DNA of 64,000 nucleotides, taken from contig NZ_CP150886.1 of the NCBI RefSeq assembly GCF_038050375.1, positions 2,893,318 through 2,957,317 of the forward strand. Direction: 5' to 3'. Origin of the DNA: Okeanomitos corallinicola TIOX110. Its GTDB lineage: Bacteria > Cyanobacteriota > Cyanobacteriia > Cyanobacteriales > Nostocaceae. The notes beneath the pieces were generated by a model. That model was not told the origin of the DNA. It worked only from the letters and a program-made list of their open reading frames with translations, and did not search any database. Below are positions 45,819-55,600 of this stretch, in pieces (within the stretch, counting starts at the first letter, position 1; each line of letters starts with the position of its first letter). The translations under genes and the position numbers were made by a program.

Positions 45819-46051
45819 GTAACTTAAACGTACAAATCCCTGAATCTTTATATAAACAAATCGAAGCCTTAGCAGCCAAAGAAAATATGTCCCTAGAACA
45901 ACTTGTAGCTATTGCCCTATCAGCACAAGTTTCTGCATGGATGACCAAAGACTATATCGAAGAAAAAGCTAAACGCGGTAGTTGGGATAAATTCCAACAA
46001 GTTTTAGCCAAAGTCCCCAATGTAGAACCAGAAGATTATGACAAATTGTAA
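45815..46051 (+). CDS. Antitoxin of the PIN pair
   Basis: The 78-residue protein starts with a ribbon-helix-helix type segment (LNVQIPESLYKQIEALAAK) and ends with a variable acidic tail that would bind the toxin. The toxin gene comes first, the reverse of most TA operons but common in PIN pairs of cyanobacteria. RHH antitoxins often repress their own operon. Confidence 0.88.
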   Translation: MSNLNVQIPESLYKQIEALAAKENMSLEQLVAIALSAQVSAWMTKDYIEEKAKRGSWDKFQQVLAKVPNVEPEDYDKL

Positions 46052-46601
46052 TCCTAAACAACACGGTGGATTGTTAACTTGGGTTTTTTGTCAAAAATTA
46101 TCGCCACCTAACGCACCCTACAAACTGCAATATCACACTCAAATTAAGAGCAAAATACTTTCCGTTTCACTGTTGTAAAATTGCATAATAGTAGTAAAAT
46201 TCTCTCTTAAAATCTGCACAATTTTTGATGTTGGGATCCAAATAAATATCGCCCTCCAATCCTCACAAAAAAACCGATCGCACTAATAAATTACCCTATA
46301 AATGATCAGCCTTCCCCAAAAGCGATCGCACCCTGAATCTATACTGATCGCATTTCCATATAATTATAAATTGTAGGGTGGACTAGCGACAGTGTAATCC
46401 ACCGCATATTCCATTAGGGTGGTGCTTTCCCCATTATCAAACAATGGAATAACAAAGCTTCAGGAAAAGTACCCTACAAAATCAAGTGATCGCACTATAC
46501 ATCAAATTGAATTAAGTTTATTTCCATTTGATATATGGATTAATTACGGAATCTAACAACGAAGCATTTCGTTCCCTTCAAACGTATCTCCGTAGTAAAT
46601 G
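46052..46601. other. Gene-free 550-base spacer with dispersed repeats
   Basis: No convincing gene on either strand. It contains cctaacgcaccctac, several gtgatcgcact-type and gcgatcgc motifs, and a gtagggtgg...accaccc-like inverted pair (46373-46433). The RHS gene ends at 46602, and this spacer shows no immunity gene. Confidence 0.6.
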
Positions 46602-49600
46602 TTAGCTTAAACCAATTTTTGAACTAATGTACTCTATTCCTATATCTTCTCCTAGATCAAATCCTTTTTTAATTGCTCTACCTAAAGGTTTTGGTGTCCC
46701 TTTAGCTATTATTTTGACTGCCTTTTCAATTTTATCCAGTTGTGTTTTAGTTTTACTCAAAGCGACTTGAAGAAAATTATCTGCTCTACTATTGCCATCA
46801 TTAGCACCCTCTAAAACATTTCCTATAAATAATAGGTTAGCAGAACCAAATGTTTGTAATGCAGTTATGGTGAAGAAAGCAGCTTGATTTGCGGGAGATG
46901 TTAGTAAACTAGGATAAATTAGAACTGCAACTTCCCCACTAGGATCGATCGCATTGATTGGATTCCCTTCCGTATAAGTATACTTATTCAGACTCAATGG
47001 TCTTTCAGTAAAGCCTGCAAATGGATCTCTTGAAACAAACCTTCCAGTAGATGGGTTGTAATATCTTGCTCTCAAATAATAACTTTGTAATTCTGGGTCA
47101 AATTGCTCTCCAGTATATTTGTAACTGTTCTGAACAATCTCTGTTTGCTGACTGATACTACCGTAGGGATTATAAATGTAAGCATTCGCAATATTACCAA
47201 CATTATCTGTAATAATCTGCGTACTTCCTAAAGCATCAGTATGATAGAAATATGTCTCTCCATTCCGCTGCTGACTGATTAAATCAAGTCCGTGGGTATA
47301 GGTAACATCTGTATTACCTGCATTATATTCTTCAATCACCTGAGCAAATTCTGGTTGGGTTGTATCAATCAAGAAATTGGTAGTTTCTCCATCAATCGTA
47401 GACGCAACGCGGATACCATCTGTATTGTATTGATACTCAATTGTTTGTTCAGTTCCATCTTGATTTATAACTGCTTTACTCAGTTCACCTTTACTGTTCC
47501 AGGTGTAGGTAACTTGAATTTCACCATTTGTAGCGGTGGTAATTAAATTACCCGCATCATCGTAGCTATAGTTAGTAACAATTCCGTCATTGGTTTGAGT
47601 CAGCAGTCTTTCATTTTCATCGTAGGTGTAGGTGGTTGTACCATCGTTTGTGCTGGTACGACTTAACCGATTACCCACATTATCGTAAACATAATTTGTA
47701 GTTTCGTTACCGTTCGTTGTGTCAGTAACCGTTGCTTGAGTTAAGCGATAAAGGTCATCATAACTATACTCAATTCTGCGTCCTGTATTTTCTTCCAGTA
47801 CCAATCTGTTACCAACATTATCCAAATTGTACTCGTAGCTAGAGATAATGTTACCTTCGCTGTTGATATTTTCAATGAGAATCGGGCGATTGAGCAAGTC
47901 ATACTGACGAGTTTCAACAATACCATTAGCAAACTCGGTTTCAATCAAATTGCCAACCAAGTCATAGCTGTAGGTTGTGACGTTGTTTTGACGGCCTGTT
48001 ACTGTTTCCAGTAAACCTAGTGCATCGTAAGTATAATTAACAGTCCCAGTTGGAGTAGTTAAAGTGTTGATATTACCCTCAAGGTTATACGTATAGGCAA
48101 TAGTTACGCCATCCGGGTTGGTACGTCTGACTAGTTGATCCAGTGAATCATATTCGTACTGAGTAGTACCGCGAGCGTCAGTAATTGTACTAACTTCCCC
48201 TGTGGGTGTATAGGTGTAAATCTCATCATCAGCATCGGGTAAACGTACCGCACTTAACATATTGTTCGGGTCGTATTCGTAGGTAATTATTTCCCCGTTG
48301 AAGTTAGTAAAGCTGGTTAGATTGTCAATTACATCATAAGTAAAAGTTTCAGTTTGTCCCAGAGGTAATTCCGTCGCAATGAGACGATTGAGCGCATCAT
48401 ATTCAAACTCAGTAGTACGTCCGAGCGCATCAGTTTGAGTAATCTGGTTTCCGCTTGCGTCATAACCATACTGGGTTTTGTTACCTAACGCATCAACAAC
48501 CGAAATCAAGCGAGCTACTCCATCATATTCAAACTCCGTTGCGTTGCCGTTTTGGTCAATTTCTTGAACAACTCTATCTAAGGCATCATAAACAGTTTCA
48601 CTGACTGTACCATCAGCGTAGCGAATCTGGGTTTGTAAGCCGCGATTGTTGTAAATAAATTCAGTACGACGACCTAAAGCATCAATAACCGCAGTGCGAT
48701 CTCCTGCTGCATTGTACTCAATCTGAGTAATATTGCCTTTTGCATCTGTCACCTTGACCAATTGACCTTCTGCGCTATAGTCAAAGGCTGTAGTATTACC
48801 CAATGGTGTGGTGAAAGTCTTGATATTTCCAGTATCGTCATAGGTAAATCTGACAATTGCTCCAATTGCATCTTCAACTTCTGTGAGACGACCCAAACTG
48901 TCATAACTATAGTTCGTAAAATTACCTGCTGCATCTGTAACTGTTTCCAGATTGCCCAAAGCATCATAGCTATAGTTCGTAACATTACCAGCCGCATCTT
49001 CTCGTTCTATTAAATTACCGCGACTATCATAACGATTGGTAGTAACGTTACCTTTAGCATCAGTAGTAGTTAACACTTGATTCAAGTCGTTGTAAGTAAA
49101 TGCATTGATGTTCCCTAGCGCATCTGTTTCAGTTAAAAGATTGCCACGGTCATCATAGGTAAAGGTAGTGGTATTGCCACGTGGGTCGGTGACACTTGTT
49201 AAATTATTATTATCATCGTAGGTGTTGATTGTAATTCCACCTTCAGCATCTACTTCTTGAACAACATTACCCCGTCCATCAAACACAAGAGTAGTATCAT
49301 TTCCCAGTGGGTCTGTAACAGTTTGGGATGAAACTGCGGTATCGAAATTCAAATCTAAGGCATTACCATCAGCGTCAATAATGCGAATAAGCTGACCCTG
49401 CTCGTTATATTCGTTACGAATTCCACTTCTTCCTAATGGGTCTACAACTTCGGTTAAATAATGAGGAAGTTGGGGCTGTTCATAAACCAGTTCTGTTGTA
49501 TTGTTAGTCCGGTCAGTTACAGAAACTAAATCACCATTGGCGTTGTAATCATACTTGATTGATTCACCTGCTGTGTCAATAATTTCAGTAATCCGACCTT

Positions 49601-52600
49601 CTGAATCACGAAGGAACTCTATTGATTCTCCAGTGGAACTGACAATACCTGAGTCGCTGTAGGTAAGGGTATTGCCATTGCGGTCAGTAATATCAATTAA
49701 ACCATCAAACTGGCCGTAATTATAAGTCGTACCATCTTTGGTTGTGAGACGGTATTCCGACGGATTGTACGGTAAGCCGAAGAGGAAAAGCCCCGCAGTA
49801 CCATCAGAACGAATACTTAAAGGAGTATTCTCAACTTCAAGCTTGTCAAATACTCCCGGTTCGGCTACAAATCTGGGAGACCAAACTGTTCCGATTAAGC
49901 TATTTCCAGTGATTACTGGGTCGAAGGTAAATGTAACTCGTCTTCCTTCTGGATTAGTCAGTGTGACAGTGCTTCCTACTTGAAATGGTGTTGAGGTGAA
50001 AAGACTTAAACCATTTGGGTCGGTGACGGGTACTGATTCAGTAATGCGAGCATCTTGCACTCCCAGATTCCAACCATAACCAAAATCACCAATTTGGTTT
50101 GATTGCAAGCTATCGTAAACTCGACTTACCTCAATTGGTAATCCTGCCAGGGGAACAGAAAGGTCAACAAATTCTTGAGTGAAGCGTCCTGGTTTGATTT
50201 CACCATTAATTGAAACCCCGAAACCTTGAATGCTGATATTACCACTAAAGTCTTGGGTAACAACTCGTAAATGGTAGCTGTCATTGGCAAGAAATCTGGG
50301 GTCAACTTGTCCAATAACTCCATTTTCAATGTTAGTGTGACCTTCAGCCAAGACACGATAATCAGGGTCAGCAGCACCAGGATTATTCAGGTCAATCAGA
50401 TTAACTGGTGCAATTTCCAGGCGATAAAACTCTAAATTATCATCGCTGATAGTACCAATAATATCCGTAGGAATATTAATTAATGTGCCGTTCTCCTGGA
50501 ATTGGGTGAGGTCAATTTCGGTAATTGGTGCGGTAGTGTCGGTGGGGTCAATTACGCGAACTGACAAAGTTTGAGTACCGACATTTCCATCAGCATCGTT
50601 GGCGATCGCCACAATATCAACTAACCCAGATTGGTTAAAATTAACCACTGCTTGATTAACGGTACCGTTAGTAATATCACCAGGATTTAATGTAACGGGT
50701 GAACCATCTACCAACAGTTCTAAACTGGTAATTCCTTGATCATCAACCGCTCGAACTTGTAAATTGAGGTCTTCACCAATTTCAATTACGCTGGAGTTAA
50801 AGCCCAAGGAAACGATAGGAGTTTCGCTATCGGTACCACCCGTACCACCTCCGGTTCCACCACCACCAGGATTACCAACGTTTAACAGGAAGGATTGTAC
50901 CGCTCGTTCACCTTCAGCATCATTCGCAAAAACTGTAATTGGGAACTGTCCTTGTTGCTCTGCTGTCGGTGTCCACTGAATTACTCCAGTATCTGGATCG
51001 ATAGTCATACCGTCAGGGGCACCATTACGTAAACTGTAGGTTATAGCCGTTCCTTCGGGGTCGCTAGCATCTACGTCATATTCGTAGATTTGATTGGGGT
51101 TTCCAGTCAACAACGGATTGGAAGTAAAGACGGGTTTTTGATTTTCGTTAACGGTAAGGGTAAAACTTTGATTATCCGAACCACCGCGACCATCCACAAC
51201 CTTTACGGTAATCGTTTGTTCTCCCGTTTGTGATTCAGTTGGTGTCCAGGATACTAAACCTGTATTGGAAGCGATTGTCACTCCTTCTGGAGCTTCTGCG
51301 AGGAAATAGGTAAGCGGGTCGCTTTCAGCATCTGTAGCAGTGACTTGGTATTCAAGATTGCTACCAACTCTTACTGTATCCGGTGCAGTTGACGTAATGC
51401 TAGGTGCGGTATTATCTCCCCCAGCAGCAACTACCTCAACTTCAAAACTTTGAGTGGTTTCGGCACCCCGATTATCAGCTACGGCAATTTCAAACTGGTA
51501 AATACCCGTAGTTGGAGGTGTCCAATCAATGCGTCCGGTTGTAGAATCTATGGAAGCTCCAGTGGGTGCGTTGAGCAAACTGTAGGTAATTGGGTCACCA
51601 TCCGGGTCAACTGCTTGAGCAAGATAAAGGTAATTTTGATTAATTGAAACGGGAATCGAACCTAGAACAAACCCGGTATCGGGTCTTACAAAGAATAGTT
51701 CAAAGTCACGAGCTAGACCATCTCCAGTAATTTTGGTATCAAAGCTAGCTGTTTCACCAGGATTAACACCGAACAGCGGTCCCGTTAAATTTTCAACGGT
51801 AATATTGGGGTCAGCTACAAGAATATCAACGGCTAACTGATTGCTAATTTCTTCAGCTTTGACGTTGACAAATGCTTTAGTAAATGAAACTGCGGTATCC
51901 CCACCTTCTCTAAGCTGATTGAGGTCCCAAGCTGCTCCCGCGCTATCCCATGCTAAATCAACGTAATCTGCTTTAATAGCACTAAAGGAGTTGTTAGCAT
52001 CAAATGCTCCACCCGGAATAGTAATAAATCCACCCACACCATCTGCAATATAAGCAATACCTTGAGAATCTACACCAAGAGCGGAACTGCCATTTCCATC
52101 AAGGAAGAAACCGTTAATAGTGACATTGAGTAAAGCATCTTGAGAATCTAACTTATTGAAAATGCTTTCAAAGGTTAATTCTAGGTTAACAATATCTCGG
52201 TCTTCGTCAGTAACCAAGATAATGTTAGTTGCCGCACCGTCGCGGAAAGGTAGCCCAAGTGCAGTATCAATACCTAGATAACCATCTTCTACTCCTCCTT
52301 GTGCAGTACTTAGGAAGCTAGTAGCGTTAGATGCTTGGGTCGCAGCACCAAAAGTTCCCTCTGTAGGGTTAGTAGTAAATTTTTGTCCCTTGATTCCTTC
52401 AAACTGAAAGACTTGCGATTCGTTAGGAAGATTAAATGTGCCAGTAATATTATTCGGTAAGGTGAGATTTGGCGTAATTTCTAGAACCTGGAAACTGTAA
52501 TCACCAGTAACGCTTCCTGGATTACCTCTGCCACTGTTGACAATTAAGGAATACTCACCAGACTCAAATAAAGTGAAGGGAGTATCACTATCTTGATTGA

Positions 52601-55600
52601 GTCTTACCCGCTCGAAGATTCTCTCACCAAAAGGATTCACCAGTGCTACTTCTATTTCAGAAGCAGCCGATTCCAACCCATCAAACCAGAACTGCTGACC
52701 GACAACCCCATTAAACTGGTAAATATCTTGTTCACCTGGTTCTGCGAGCGTACCAGATACAATATCCCCAATAGCTAATGTTGACACCTGAGTTTGGGGA
52801 GTAGCTACCTGAACGCTAAAGTCAAAGGGAGTTTGATTTTCACCATCAAACAGAATTTTATAAATACCATCTGCTGCTAAAGTTGCAGTAAAATCACGGT
52901 CTAATCTACTTTGTGCTAGCTCAAGGTTCTCTGGACTATACAACTGCCAATTCCCCGAACCAGTTGCGGAAATACCATCAAAGAAGAGCCTTTGACCTTT
53001 GCTACCCGTAAACTCATATACATCAATGCCTTGACCTACATTTAAAGTACCGTTAAAGACGCTATCTAAAGGTAATGTTTTTGCATCATCTAGGTTAAGA
53101 ACTCGGAAACTGTAATCTCCCAAGTCTCCCCTGGTATTGACTGCGATGGAGTAGGTTCCTGACTCTGGCAAGGTTAACTGACCAAAATCATTGTTCAGAC
53201 GCTGATTTGAGAAGAGTGCAGTTCCGTCAGGAGCAGTTAATCGTGCGTTGATATTAAAGGAAGCCGAAGTTAGTCCATCAAATACAATACGGGTACCAGC
53301 AGTTGCATCGAAAGTAAAAATATCTTCTTGGTCTGATGTAGTTAAGGTACCCGTGCGAATTGTATCAAAGCCGCTCGAGGTAATATTAGTAGGTGTAGTA
53401 ATATCGCTGATGTTAAATGTGTAGTTAATTGGGTTACTGCTCTCACCATCTACTACCAGAGTGTAGGTTCCATCAGCCGGTAACACTGCGCTAAAATCAT
53501 CAAGAAAAGTATTTCGAGCAATAAAGTCATTTGATGCAGCCCCATAAAGCGCCCAACTACCCCTGAATCTATTATCAACGGCAATCATACCAAATAAAAG
53601 CTCTTGACCAGATGTACCTTCAAGGGTGTAAATTTCTGTACCACTACCTGGTTCAATTGTACTGGTAAAATTAGTATCCAATGTCAGCGAATTTGCATTG
53701 TCTTCATCCAGTACCCGGAAACTATAGTCTCCAGTAAAATCATCACCATTAACAACTATGCTGTAAGTTCCTGTTTCCGGTAGCGTCAGCATACCAGAAT
53801 CACGATTTGCATCCAGGTTATTAATTAGGGTTTGACCCGTCGGACTGGTGATGCGGACATCAATATTAAACGAATCTGAGGCTAAACCATCAAACCAAAT
53901 CCGCTGTCCCGCAGTACCTTCAATTAAGTAAACATCTTTTTCACCAGCTTCGCTAAGACTACCAGTTACAACCTCCCCGATTGTCAAAGTTGTTTGCTCA
54001 ATTTCCGGAGTTACTAATCTAAAGTTGTAATCAACTGCGTTTTCACTATCGCTGCGAAGAATCAAAGTGTAAGTTCCATCATTAGGAACAACTGCGCTAA
54101 AATCTCGTAGAGCAAAGCTACTACCAAGCAGTTGATTATCTGGTGCGTAAATAGCAGCCCTTATATTTTGACTGACTGCCGAATCAAAGTAAATTTGTTG
54201 TCCTTTATTAGCATCGAATTGAAAGACTTTTGTTTCTAGACCTGTAGCAATTGTACCAATGATTTCAGTATCGGGAGCAATTTTAGTTGCAGCCGAGTTA
54301 AAATCTAGCAGTTGGAAACTAAAGTCACCTCCAGCATTACGACCACTAACGATTAACGAATAAGTGCCAGCTTCTGATAGCAGATATGGACTACTATCTT
54401 GATTGAGACGGGCAAAGCTGAAGACGTTATCACCATTGGGGTCTACCAGACGAGCGCGAATATCATTTGATGCGATCGAACCCAATCCATCAAGTAAAAT
54501 TTGAGAACCCGCAGGAGCATCAAAGGTAAAGGTTTCTTCCGCTTGGGGTGCAACAGTTCCGGTAAATGGGGTATTGAAGTTAGTTAAAGCAACTGCTGGG
54601 ATATCGATTACAGTTCCATTCAATTCGTACTCAAACGGTACTGCTGTTCCTAACGGATTAACTACAACTGTATAAGTACCATCCGCTAACAAATCAAACA
54701 CTAATTCTGACTCATTAATTACCGATTCAAAACTGCCAGAGCCAACTAGCTGATTTCCTGGTCCATAGACTGAAACCTGGGTTTGGGCTGCCAAGTTAAA
54801 CAACCGAGTTTGGTTTGTATAACCAATCAAGCTATAGCGATTGTCAGTAATACCACGGTCTTGTAGAGCTGCATCTAACTCCAATACCATGTCAGTAAGC
54901 CATTCATGCTCCCCACTCATGGAGCCAGATTCGTCTACCACAAATACAATATCAGCTTGCCCACCAGTAGAAACACCGCCACCTGGCAGCGTGATGGATA
55001 CTGCTTCTGTAGCCATTTCCCCATCAGAAAGGCTGAGTGAAATTAGTTCAGGGTTAACATCTCCTGTGGCGGCGTTGGGAACAGCTACAGCAAAATCAGT
55101 AATGGGTTCGCTAATGAAAATAGGTGCGCCATTGGTGGGTCTATCTTCGATAGTAATGGTAAAGGATTGAATGTCCGTTAACCCTCCTTCATCACTGGCT
55201 TGAATTGTGACTAAGTTATCCCCTAGCTGATTACCAGTAGGATTCCACAATAAAAGTCCTGTTCCAACTTCAATGCTCAACCCTTCTGGACTTTCAATTA
55301 AAGAAAAGGTTAAGGAGTCGCCATCTGGATCGGTTGCGATCGCTTGATAGCTGTATTCTTCCCCAATATTACTTTCAATAATTGGAGTGGAGGTAAAAGT
55401 CGGTGGGCGGTTTTCAATAAAATTAGGAACTTCTACTGTAAAGGTTTGAACATCAGTACCACCACGACTATCGCTGACCTCCACAGTAAAGTCATAGGAA
55501 GGCTGTAAATCTGTCAAGGGGCTAAAACTTAAAAATCCATCCCCATCAACATCTGCTCCCAAAGGTGCATTCAGCAGGGTATAGGTAAGCTCATCTCCAT

